A DNA stretch of 64,000 nt from Ficedula albicollis (Eukaryota; Chordata; Aves; Passeriformes; Muscicapidae). The notes under the pieces are model-generated. The model did not search any database and was not told the origin of the DNA. It saw nothing but the letters and a program-made list of their open reading frames with translations. A program made the translations under genes and the position numbers. Shown here one piece after another: positions 50,401 to 60,655 of the stretch; the stretch's first letter is position 1; each line of letters begins with the position of its first letter. Location: positions 10,042,466-10,106,465 of the forward strand of contig NC_021674.1 of the NCBI RefSeq assembly GCF_000247815.1, read 5' to 3'.

Positions 50401-53168
50401 GAGACAATGTTTATTTTTTCAGTGGAAAATTGATTGTAACTAAGAGGATACTTGGCTTGAAAGTGGGGAATTATCATATCATATGATTAAATGAAAGCTT
50501 ACCTTGTTATAAGGTAACTAGACATATCCCAATAGAATTGAGACAATGTTTGATTAAGCCAGATTTTCCTACTTTAAATTCAAGGAACAAATTAAAGAAT
50601 AATTGAGATCCTTTTCAGATCTTTTATAAGCTGAATATATAAAGCTGCAGCTCCAGGTGGCAAAGCAATTAGCTGATGAATAAAATCAACCACACTGTCA
50701 TTCGTCAGATGTTTAAATTCTATAAGCCAGATAAATTAATGTGTTCCTTAAGCCAAATAAACGGTCATGCTCTTCATGTTACCACTGAGTTCCCCTGGGA
50801 ATGGGCTGGGGAACATGTTGATAGAAAATCTAGGAACTGTCTCATCAGAGGGGTCATAATTAAGTTGCCTGGTTTTGCACGTCTGAAATAAATGTTCCCT
50901 TTCATTAAAAAGATGACTGCAATGATCTTCTGTGCTTTGTCAAATGGGAGGATAGGAGTGGAAGGATAAGCATTTGAATCTGAAGATTCATGCCTCTCTT
51001 GCTGGAGATGAGATTTTGGCCTCCTGGCTCCTGGTTAAGGACTGGGAACCACACAATCTGTAGCACAGTTTCATTTGCTCCTGCTAGTGCTCAGTTTGGA
51101 TTTAGAAGTAACATTGGGGCAATCGAGTGAGGCCAATTAATCTAAGAGAACCTATTTTTCTATCAGCAGCTGAACTGGAACTGTGTTTTTTAACTTTAGC
51201 CTTTTTAAGGTGGAGTTTAGAATGTGGGATTGTACCGTCAAAGTGTTTCCCCTTGTGCTGAGGAGTCTCTCTGAAATTTGTGTGGCTGCTCAGACTATTT
51301 GATAGTCACTGTCCAGCCAACAGAGGCATAGCCTGAATCCAGTTTAAAGTCTGCAATACTTTAAATTAAAAAGCTGTCAGACAGAAATCACCTCTTTCTA
51401 TATTGACCTGCTGTTGTAGATGATTTTGCAAGCACTTATCCATACAGTTTTAATAATAGGAAGGGGGTAGACTATGCTATGTATGATGAGCCCATAGATA
51501 GAGAAAATGCAAACTCTTGACTGTTTTGACGCTTGTCTCCTTCATTACAAACCTTGGGTGGATTCTTCAGGTAAGTAGTAACACAAGTACCACTGAATGA
51601 CTGATAGTTCGGTAAAGCCAGTTTACACTGCAGAGTTACTCACCTTTAGTGAAGTGCTGCTCCTCAAAGTGACAACTCAGTGTCAGTGTGCCTGTCTGTA
51701 ACAGTGTCAGGACACTTGATACCTGGTTTGAGACATGAACTGGTGTTTGGGGTGTATGTGTGCTTTCCCTTCCTATTTTATAACCTGCCAACTGGTTTAT
51801 AACAAACAGCGAATGCTGCTGTTCCTTAAAACTCTCCCTTATTCTTTTCTTAAGAAAAAAGAATTAAAAACTGTAAAAAACAACCAGCTTTGAAATGGAA
51901 TATATATTCTACTCTGCTTGAATTTTGCTCAAGCAGAGCTTTTATGTAACCTGAGTTAGTTTTTGAATGCTTCTAATTTTCAGACATTTAGAAACAAGAA
52001 ATAATGGAAGAATTATTTTCTCCCTAGGATTTAAGAAAACCTGGAAATGCACTGCTGAGTGCATAACTGCATGATAAAGCAGCTGTCATAAATAACTTGA
52101 GGCAGAATGGGTGGCTGTTTGAAGGCCATTGAGGCCCAGCAGTGGAAACAGATAGGAACTGACTGATTTGATTTTTCATACCTGTTTGATGGCTTTTGGT
52201 TAAGAGTGAGTAAAGATCATCAATCCACATTTGAAATTGTATTTTTTAACTTCTATTTAAACATCTAGTACTCCAGGCAACTAGAAGTATTTGTAGGAGG
52301 TATTTATTTTGAGAATAGTGAGATGTTGGCAATCAGTGTAGAACAGGCAAGTGTTGACAGAGTTTATTTATGGGTGCATTTCACAGAAATTTGGTAGAAA
52401 TTTCAGTGAACTTGTCAGTTCAGCATTTGCTTTGTGCAGCTCAGAGTGACACTCAAGTCTCAGAACTTGCAATGGAAACATTTATGTCCTGTGACAGGGA
52501 CAAAAGGGAGATTAAAACCACTTGGGCTGATCAGCAAAAAGAGTGATCAGCAGAAGATCCTGCAGAAAATCTCTTGATGCAGAGACTACTCGAGTAGTCT
52601 ACTTTCTTTGGGGGCATTTTATAAAGAAACATTTATTCTGAGACCTTATGCCCTTATGCACACAATGCTTTATATTTTTAATTGGAACAACATGCATTGT
52701 GTTGAATTTCTGATCAACTGAGAAAGCAGGAAAAGCTCTCAAATCAAGCCCTTTTTGGTGCTCAGCCCAGAGAAGTGAGTGTCCTGGGGAAACTTTAGCA
52801 GCTTTAGCAGCCTGCCCATAATATCTGACAAAACCAAGAAGAGACTTCTTGTGATATAGAAGCTCTGAAGAATGGGGTCTTCCAACATTGTGGCAGCAGT
52901 TTAATGTGTTCTGTGCTCACCAAGAGGGAGCTGAGGGTGTATAATGCTAATGACACGGTTAGATGTTACTGTCTAAAAATAGAACTTACTGACCAGCATT
53001 TTTTTCATAAATAAACACCCAACAGGTGATTTCAATGACCAACAGCATTAAAGTAGCTATATCATGATAAAGGTTCATGACCAAGAAACAGTTCTGTAGA
53101 TAAGAGAGGCAAGAAACTCCTAGTAATGAAAAGTGGCTGAGTGACGTCTGAGGGACCTGTTACACTAC
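47406..53168. other. Unique non-coding sequence with a candidate regulatory patch at 50.58-50.80 kb
   Basis: No gene or repeat family recognised. 50580-50800 combines an E-box (CAGGTG in gctccaggtggcaaagc), ATTA-type cores (gcaattagctgatgaataaa) and no repeat signs, and it resembles conserved non-coding DNA. 49010-49170 is similar. A perfect 18-bp palindrome lies at 52583-52600. Poly-T at about 49645-49656. Confidence 0.4.
52583..52600. other. Perfect 18-bp palindrome
   Basis: AGACTACTCGAGTAGTCT reads the same on both strands and has an XhoI-type CTCGAG centre. It could be a dimeric protein-binding site or chance. No neighbouring feature gives it a role. Confidence 0.8.
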
Positions 53169-53318
53169 CAAATTTTTACATATCTGTGTCATAGTTTTAA
53201 CTGTATGCTGAAGAGAGCTATGGCCATTACTGCCCTGCTGCGTCAAATTTTTACATATCTGTGTCATAGTTTTACCTGTATGCTGAAGGGAGCTATGGCC
53301 ATTACTGCCCTGCTGCAT
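53169..53318. repeat. 75-bp tandem duplication (2 copies)
   Basis: caaatttttacatatctgtg starts at 53169 and again at 53244. The copies, 53169-53243 and 53244-53318, differ at about three bases. 75 bp is a multiple of three, so reverse-strand ORFs show a repeated peptide with no further meaning. Confidence 0.95.
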
Positions 53319-53507
53319 CAGGCCACTTCCCTTTGAAGTCAAGGAGGCTGCTTACAGGCTTTGATTTCTGCTTATGCTGAAGTGTCTGCTGCCCTGGCAC
53401 GTTTATAGGTGATGGGAAACTTGAGCTTCTGCAGTTGGTACTGTGGTGCTAAGATTAGATCCGGGCATCAGTGTGAATCAGTTGGTACTCCAGAACCTGA
53501 AATAGTT
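53319..53507. other. Unique spacer
   Basis: Short unique sequence between the 75-bp duplication and the G-rich minisatellite; nothing recognised. Confidence 0.5.
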
Positions 53508-53575
53508 GGGAAGGGACGGGAAGGGACGGGAAGGGACGGGAAGGGAAGGGAAGGGAAGGGAAGGGAAGGGAAAAA
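53508..53575 (+). repeat. G-rich (GGGAC/GGGAA)n minisatellite, G-quadruplex-prone
   Basis: Thirteen GGG tracts separated by 2-nt spacers (AA or AC) at 53508-53570. The first part alternates GGGAA and GGGAC, the second is pure GGGAA. Regular G3N2 spacing satisfies the usual G-quadruplex pattern several times over. The ORF across it (Gly/Arg/Lys/Glu-rich) is an artefact. Confidence 0.93.
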
Positions 53576-53888
53576 TGACGTGGTGATTCAGTTTTCCGAG
53601 AGGAAATAGGGAATAGGAGGCATAGAGCAGCCCTTTCTGAATGTCCCGCCCCTATTGTAATTTCACCAACTAAAAATGCATCTGAAGTGTTGATCTTTAT
53701 TGAGCATTCCCAACAACATATACCTGGGACTGATGTTCATATTACTTTATGAATAGTGACATGAGCTTCACTAGCTTTTGAATATAAAGCTGCAATCTGG
53801 TTTCTAGTTTTGCCGTCTAGGTTAAACTGAAAACATTTATTGTGAATAATGGTAGCCACAGAGGAAGGCCTTTACCAAGTACCTCTGT
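53576..53888. other. Unique non-coding sequence
   Basis: Nothing recognised. Confidence 0.5.
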
Positions 53889-53984
53889 TTATATTCAGTT
53901 TGGATTGTATGTAAAAGATGTTGTCTAACTTGCCTTTTATATTCAGTTTGGATTGTATGTAAAAGATCTTGTCTAACTTGCCTG
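53889..53984. repeat. 48-bp tandem duplication (2 copies)
   Basis: ttatattcagtttggattgt starts at 53889 and 53937. The copies differ at one or two bases (gatgttg/gatcttg). A partial third echo, aacttgcctattt, follows at about 53996. Flanks are unique. Confidence 0.93.
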
Positions 53985-55420
53985 TTTTAAAGGATAACTT
54001 GCCTATTTTATTGCTAGAAATCTTAGCTATACTTGTAAGTAGATGAGAATAACACAAAACATGGTCATCATTTCAGCATAGATATTCACTGCAAAGAAGA
54101 AATCCGTGGTTTTAAAATTGGCACAAATATGAAAACATTTGGCCAAATGTAAACAATCCCCTCTCACAGGACTTACTGAATTCAAGATAAAAGCATAAAA
54201 GAATTTTCCTCCCATCACAGGAGAGCAGTTACACAAGAAAGATGGCTTTGAATTTCTTGTTCCTATCAAGTAAGTAGAAAATCTTTGTTTGCCCAGTGTG
54301 GCTGGGTACTGTTATGGATTTGTGGGTTTGAGGGGAAAATAGATGATAGTCCCCATATTAGTATTTATTCATTTTTCACATCTGTTCTCAGTCAATTGAG
54401 TGATATTTATTAAAAAATATTTTCAAGGCATGCCTAACTCAAATCTTCTGACTTCTTGCATACATATTAGTTGAGATAATGCTCTTGCTTAATACTTAAG
54501 TAGTTAAAGTCGTTTGCCGAATCTGAGTTTCACTGTCTTTACAAAGAGAGCTGGAAATGGAGAATCCAGTTTCTCCACTTACACTATTAAGGAACTGTAA
54601 AATGTTTTGGTGCTGCTATAAAATTTGACTTTACAGGTCAATAGCCTACTTAAAGGTTTGCAGTACTTACTTGCCTCTCCTTTAAAGACATGCAAAACTC
54701 AGAAAATGTAAAATTTTGTATGGTGTACACTAAAAATATTGTCTTCCTGTGTTTTTCTCGTCATTTGTCTCCCATCTCCCTCTAGGTCTCTGTAATATTC
54801 AGTTATCTATGAAGGAAATTATAAATGTTTGGCCTGCATGCAATTTGAGGTTGCACATAGACAAAATCTGTTTTCCTTCCCCCAAATGAATAATCCAAAG
54901 ACTGAAGAGTTTTCCCACACTTTGCAAAAATGCATATATTAAGCAATATTTTGATGGCATTTTTGAGGCCAATTTAAGCCTAAATGAAGACACTATTTTT
55001 TTCTTTATCCTGCCCGTGGAAGTATTCTGCTACTGGAAAACAATTTAACAGAAGCTGCAGTGCAGCTGTTACCAACTGAGTATTAAGGAATTGCAAGAAA
55101 ATGAGGCCCTGTGTTATCATATTAATAATATATTAGCATATATGTGTATATCTTACAGAGTAATGTACAGCATGAGGGGAGTTATCAAATGGCATTGCTG
55201 TGGAATGAGGATTTCCAGTTTACAAGTAGCAAAGCAGGAACCTCAGGGTAGTCTTCTGTACTTCTTTACTGTGTCTTCTGAGAGATGATGCAGTAAATGG
55301 TTTATATTCATCTTCATGTTGTGTGCTGTTTTTATATATATCCTCTTTGCTTATTCCATGATTAAAGGGTATCTGTATGCCACAGGAATGATGCAGAGGA
55401 CTGCAGCCGTGACAGATTGG
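53985..55420. other. Unique non-coding sequence
   Basis: AT-rich, no repeat or gene recognised. Poly-A/T-rich near 54410. Confidence 0.5.
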
Positions 55421-55877
55421 GTTACGTGGTGTTATGAGCATATTGTTATGGTGTTAGGGGACCCTTTCCTTTACTGCCTCCAATATTTTGCATATTGCAT
55501 CTAAGGGCAGAGTTCCACAGCCGGTGGGGTTAGGCACACCTCCCATTTACCTCCACTGAGGTACCTCCACTGCTGCACAGCCCACTTTGTGTCCTTGCTT
55601 TCAGCAAGAATACCATGAAGGTACCTCCACTGCTGCACAGCCCACTTTGTATCCTTGCTTTCAGGAAGAATACCATGGGGGTTACGTGGTGTTATGAGCA
55701 TATTGTTATGGTGTTAGGGGACCCTTTCCTTTACTGCCTCCAATATTTTGCATATTGCATCTAAGGGCAGAGTTCCACAGCCGGTGGGGTTAGGCACACC
55801 TCCCATTTACCTCCACTGAGGTACCTCCACTGCTGCACAGCCCACTTTGTGTCCTTGCTTTCAGCAAGAATACCATG
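55421..55877. repeat. Nested tandem duplication, 260-bp outer and 60-bp inner unit
   Basis: 55421-55617 and 55681-55877 (197 bp, starting gttacgtggtgttatgagca) appear identical throughout. In the first copy the terminal 60-bp piece (gtacctccactgctgcacag to ataccatg) is itself doubled: 55561-55620 and 55621-55680, with a few differences (gtgtcc/gtatcc, cagcaag/caggaag). The order is therefore outer copy 1, inner repeat, outer copy 2. Identity over about 197 bp means a very recent event or an assembly artefact such as a false haplotype join. Confidence 0.96.
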
Positions 55878-58229
55878 ACAAGCTCAATAGAAAATCATCA
55901 GCCAAATGAAGCCTACATTTGTTTAGCATAGCTTATCAGGAGATTATTAATAATGGGTAAATTTGAGAGACCTAAACAGTAGTTTTAAAATATTTTTAGG
56001 CATTTCAAGCAATTCTTACCTTGGCTATCTTTGCTCTTGGTTTGTTTTTTTTCCCTTGTTTTTTTCCCCTTGTTTCTCTTTGTTGTTGTTGTTGTTTGTT
56101 TGTTTGTTTGTTTGTTTTTTTAAGGCAAAGAACTCCAATACAGAGATTTAATAAGTCTGAAATTGCTAGTTATGACAATTTTGGCACTGGGAAGAAAGGA
56201 GTCACTTAATGCTGATTTATGTGATCTGTGTCACAGCTACTACACATCAACATTTTTCTGTCAGAGGCTGATGAAGGCTTGATTTCTTTACTGTGGATTT
56301 TGCTCCTGGAGCTGGAATGAGCTGCTTCCTTAAGGTGCTGCCCACAAAGGAGGGTATAAGTGTGTCTCTTGATGAAAAATGTGCACAAACCTTTTCGAAT
56401 AGGCAGCTGAGATATTTGTGTGCTCATCCAAGAGGTCTGAAAGGCACATTGAAATGTCCTGCAGTTAAATGCTACCTTTTGTGAATTTGGCTATTTGGCA
56501 GTGGTCTACCAAGGGTTGCTGAGTATTCCAGATGATTCCTTCCCTCAGCTGGTACGGCTCTAGGTTTGTCTCTGCTTAAGCCTCCACTTGCCACTGGATT
56601 TTTTTAGATGTAAAATGATACAAAAACACTTGCAATCTGGTGGAAAGTTTAGTGACAGTGATTCCCCTGCACCAGAGGGAATGAAGGGATACAGCAGTTC
56701 CTATGTGCTTTGTGGGCATATTGCACTCGAAAGGAAAATGTCTCTTCTCCAGCTCTGTGCCAGTCAGCACACAGCTGAACCTGGGGAGGAGAGCAGCTGG
56801 GTTGTCCCAAGAGGACATGTTGCCTTCTGGTGGCTTTGTACCTCTCCCTGCTGCTCTGATTTCCTGTTCCACTCCTTGTTGTGTCTTGTCAGTAATGTAA
56901 GACCCTGGGTATCAAGACTGACGAGAGGTAGTCTCCAAATGATGAGTGCGTGCAGTTCCCATATAACACCCTCCTTATCCCACTCACTAAAATGTGTAAC
57001 AAATAATCTGTGCTGGCAGTGGGATTAACACATTTGACCCTTAATGGCTCTGAAGGAATAATTGTGATGCCTCGGGTCAATAACTGTGTGAGCTAAGGAG
57101 GATTTGCTTGATGCACCATAACATCTTCTTCAGAGCTGTTCATCCCTTTTGAGGGTCTATGAACCATTGGAACTTTTAAGTCTGTGTTCATTATGCTCTG
57201 TTCTCTGTGTGCATGTGGTTAAGGTCTGGTACGCGTTAAAAGTAAACTTTGCAGAATGCTGACAGATCCTCTGATTCTGTTCTAAGATACCACATTTCTG
57301 TCTGATTCACAAATGTCTTTTTTAATTGAAATGGGGCCTGCAAACAATCTGAGATGATATAGTAACAGTCTCTGGGATAGCTGTTGCTTCCACAATCCAA
57401 TAGGAATTTCTGTTCCATCTTGCCTTCGTGCTGAACTCGTCTGCTCTATTTATATGAGCTGCCAGTCTGCTAGTTTTCCATTGAAAGGAAAAAGGGGGAG
57501 TTGGGTAGAATTAGCTTTTGGGGTTTCTTTGAGGTTTCTTCTGTAAGGCTTGTTTCTATATGGAATTATTTCTTTTAGGTCTCTTTCACTCCCCACCTCC
57601 CACCTCTTCTATCTGCATGTCCCCCTCAAAGCTTTTGAGTTAGGCTTTGAGGAAGGCAAGCCTTTCTGATGAAACTGGTAAAAAAATACTTTTACTCTGA
57701 AAAGTAACAGCTGTTCTCACCATCTATTTGTAGTTTGGGTATGAAGGAACAATTTAGACCAATGGGAAAAGAATCGACGGCATTAATGTAAAATTAGGTG
57801 TATAATAATCAAAGGAAAATGTCACCTCTTTACAGGAAATGTTACTGGTCTCAACACATATTTGAAGAACAAGTCTAGTCAGCATACAATTATTTTTCAG
57901 ATAATTTTTCTATTATGGTTGTTGTTAATGGTTCAGAGTCCAGAACAACCGTATCTGTCTCATTTGATGTAACTGTGTATAATGGATTAAATACTTTGCA
58001 AATGAAGGACTCGATCCTGGCATTGCTTTCTGCTGGGATGATACTTGGTCATCAACAGCATTTGACTTCTTAGACATTTCAGGAGAGGAATATTTGCACT
58101 CTTACTAAAAATATTTACTGCATTTGGGATTGAGTCCTTGAAAGAATCATTCCCACTGTCTGATGTGCAAGAATAGCAGCCAGATGGCAAACAGTGCCTG
58201 ACAGAGACAAATGTCACCACAGTTTCTGG
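55878..58229. other. Unique non-coding sequence with T/G-rich simple repeat
   Basis: Pyrimidine-rich stretch from about 56040, with (TTG)n then (TTTG)n at 56080-56116. 56590-57030 is G+C-richer with overlapping ORFs up to 146 codons on both strands and no motif. No gene recognised. Confidence 0.45.
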
Positions 58230-58306
58230 GGTGGTCCTGTGCAGGGCCAGGAGTTGGACTTTGATGATGGGTCCCTTCCAAGGCAGGATATTTTGTGGTT
58301 CTGTGT
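58230..58306 (+). mobile_element. CR1 LINE 3' end fragment
   Basis: ggtcctgtgcagggccagga, gttggactttgatgatgggt, cccttccaaggcaggatatt, then ttgtggttctgtg. This is the CR1 terminus in + orientation with a short octamer-like tail. Similarity before 58230 is not clear, so the copy is severely 5' truncated. Confidence 0.88.
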
Positions 58307-59944
58307 CTCTGGGTACCAATGTGCAGCATTCCTCTCAGAAACTGGTGCTTCCTCACTGCAGCCCCTGTGACATCGGTCTCTGTCCTGAGGGTGAAGCAGC
58401 CCAGACCACTGATTTTAGTATCTGAGGAGATCTTCTCAGCAAGTGCAGAGTTCTTCCTTTATTTTGGTGTGAAACTATTAGCCATGTTATTGGTTATTAG
58501 CCACTAATAATCAAGAGTTGAGCTACTTAAAGGAGCTAGGTACTGGCACTAATATTACAGTGGACTTAAAAAAACCCAGAAACTCTCTGCTTGAAATCTG
58601 TCGCTGTCATTTTTATTTTGTCAGGTGACAGGAGAATGCATAGTGCCATCTAAGAAACATATGAAGGGCCTGATTTATAGAAGCATGGGACGAGGAGTTT
58701 CTCTGTTGAACATTTCAGCCCGTTCTGTTTTCCTCAGAAACCACACGGGAGCAGTGTGGTCCAGCCTTTGAGAAAGGAACTGCTAGTCTTTCCTCTGGCA
58801 GCTGAACCTATCTGTCAAAGGATGTCTCAGTCTGAGATATAAGCACACAAAACTGATGACAAGTAAAACATTTCACAGAATATCCATCTTTCATTTTGCA
58901 AATACTCCTTTGTGAAAAATCAGATGGTCAGTAAAGACTACTCAGAATACTTACTATATTGAATGAAATAAAGAATAAAGTATTTTGTGCTGTTGCAGTC
59001 TGTGATTGGATAATACAAAGTAAAAAAGAAGAAAAACTCTATGATTTTGATGAGTGCATTAGCCATAATGAACTCATAAATGGAAGTTACCAATATTCCA
59101 TTTCATATTTCTGACAAGATGTAGTTACCAAGAAAAGAAAAATAAATACCTTGGGAAAATACTTCAGGAGCCCTTTGGGTGAAGGCATAGGTGCAAATGT
59201 TTAAATGTTATAGGTTTTGTAAATATGTATAATTTTGAAATTATTTGAGAATTCCTGTGCAGATTTTGCATTAAGATTAATAACTTTGCTTGTCAAAGGT
59301 GTGCACCGGATCCTTTCTGAAAGATCAGGTAGGTGTAAGTACAGCACAGAGGAAAAGGTCTTTGTAGTATCTGGTACTCCTAGGAAAAGAGAAGCAAAAG
59401 GTTGCTGTTGCTTTTAGCCCCATCATACAGGGTCGTAGGATGGGAAGACCATAATGTGCTTTAGGGAAGGACTCCATTGCTCAATCCAGAAGCAGTGATT
59501 GTTAGCCTGGGGCTTGTTACAGAGAATGAAAGATCTCTCCTGTCCAGCCAGCCCTGGGGCTAATCCTTTTCTGTCTCTGTAGGTGTTGGTCTAGAGAGAC
59601 TCAATGCTCAAACTCCTGGCACCACCTACAAAGACCTTTCAGAGGAAACCAGCCTACAAACCAGAAATAATGTGTAGAAAGCAGAGTAGCGGGGGAAGAG
59701 GAAAGCAGTGGTCAAAACAGCTTTCAATGGAAGAACTTGGTCCCAAATGTTGGATGAGATTGTGTGCAGGCATTCGCAGGTTTAGAGCCTCATTCCCTGA
59801 GAGGAATTGTGTATTTGAGAGAATTGTATTATTGAGAGAATTGTGTAGACATCAAATTTGGCTTCCAACTAGGTGACATTTCAGAGGCTTAGAATAGATT
59901 TCTGTTTTTACACTCAGACCCTTTTATCTTGTAATTCTTTCTTC
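58307..59944. other. Unique non-coding sequence
   Basis: Nothing recognised. AT-rich between 58840 and 59300, mixed afterwards; ends at the CR1 copy. Confidence 0.45.
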
Positions 59945-60655
59945 AAAGCCTGGAACAACATCATAGAGTGCCTGGGTGGCATCAGGCACAGGACTGTTGG
60001 CCGCTCAGGAGAGGGGATTGTCCTGCTCTGCTCTGCATGGGGGCGGCCTCACCTCCAGTGCTGAGGGCAGTTTTGGGCACCACAGTAGGAGAAAGATATA
60101 AAGCTGTTAGTGACAACCCAAAGGAGAGATATGAAGATGGTGAAGGGCCTTGAGGAGAGGCTGTGTGAGGAGTGGCTGAGGTCACTTGGTCTGTTCAGCC
60201 TGGAGAAGACTGAGGGGCCTCATTGCAGTTAGAACTTCCTCATGAGGGGAAGAGGAGGAGCAGGCACAGATCTTTTTCCTGCAGTGACCATGAGAAGACT
60301 GAGGGGCCTCATTGCAGTTAGGTTAGAACTTCCTCATGAGGGGAAGAGGAGGAGCAGGCACAGATCTTTTTCCTGCAGTGACCATTAATGGGACCCCAGG
60401 GAACAGCATGAAACAGTTAGAGGAGGGCTAGGTTGAATATTACAGAAAGTTTCTTCATCTAGAGGGTGGTTGGGCACTGAACAGGCTCCCCAAGGAATTG
60501 GTCACAGCACTGAGCCTGCCTGAGTTCAAGAAGTGTTTGGACAATGCTCTCAAGCAGAGCGTGTGACTCTTGGGACTATCCTGTGTAGGGCCAGGAGTTG
60601 GATGGATGATCCTGATGAATCCTTTCTAACTGGGGATAATCTATGATTATATGAG
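59945..60655 (+). mobile_element. CR1 LINE 3' portion with an internal tandem duplication
   Basis: CR1 words in order: gcctgggtggcatcaggcac, ggggattgtcctgctctgct, ggcctcacctccagtgctga, ttttgggcaccacagtagga, ggtctgttcagcctggagaa, gaacttcctcatgaggggaa, gagggtggttgggcactgaa, aggctccccaaggaattggt, gagttcaagaagtgtttgga, gggccaggagttgga and a tail ctatgattatatg. It covers the end of the reverse-transcriptase ORF region plus the 3' UTR, 5' truncated, with no intact reading frame. A piece of about 90 bp is duplicated in tandem inside it (60203-60385). The CR1 is old; the duplication is younger. Confidence 0.95.
60203..60385. repeat. About 90-bp tandem duplication inside the CR1 copy
   Basis: gagaagactgaggggcctca starts at 60203 and again at 60292. 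The copies run to tttttcctgcagtgaccat. The second has a 5-bp repeat insertion (ggtta) after attgcagtta; otherwise the copies look identical. CR1 elements do not normally carry this repeat, so it arose after insertion. Confidence 0.95.

Noticed and set aside
52740..52890. Words such as cccagagaagtg and gggtcttccaac suggesting another CR1 piece
   Set aside because: The order and spacing do not follow CR1 and no octamer tail follows.
56040..56122. Pyrimidine/TTTG stretch as the reverse of a poly-A tail of a minus-strand retrocopy
   Set aside because: No homologous gene sequence upstream and no target duplication seen; treated as simple repeat.
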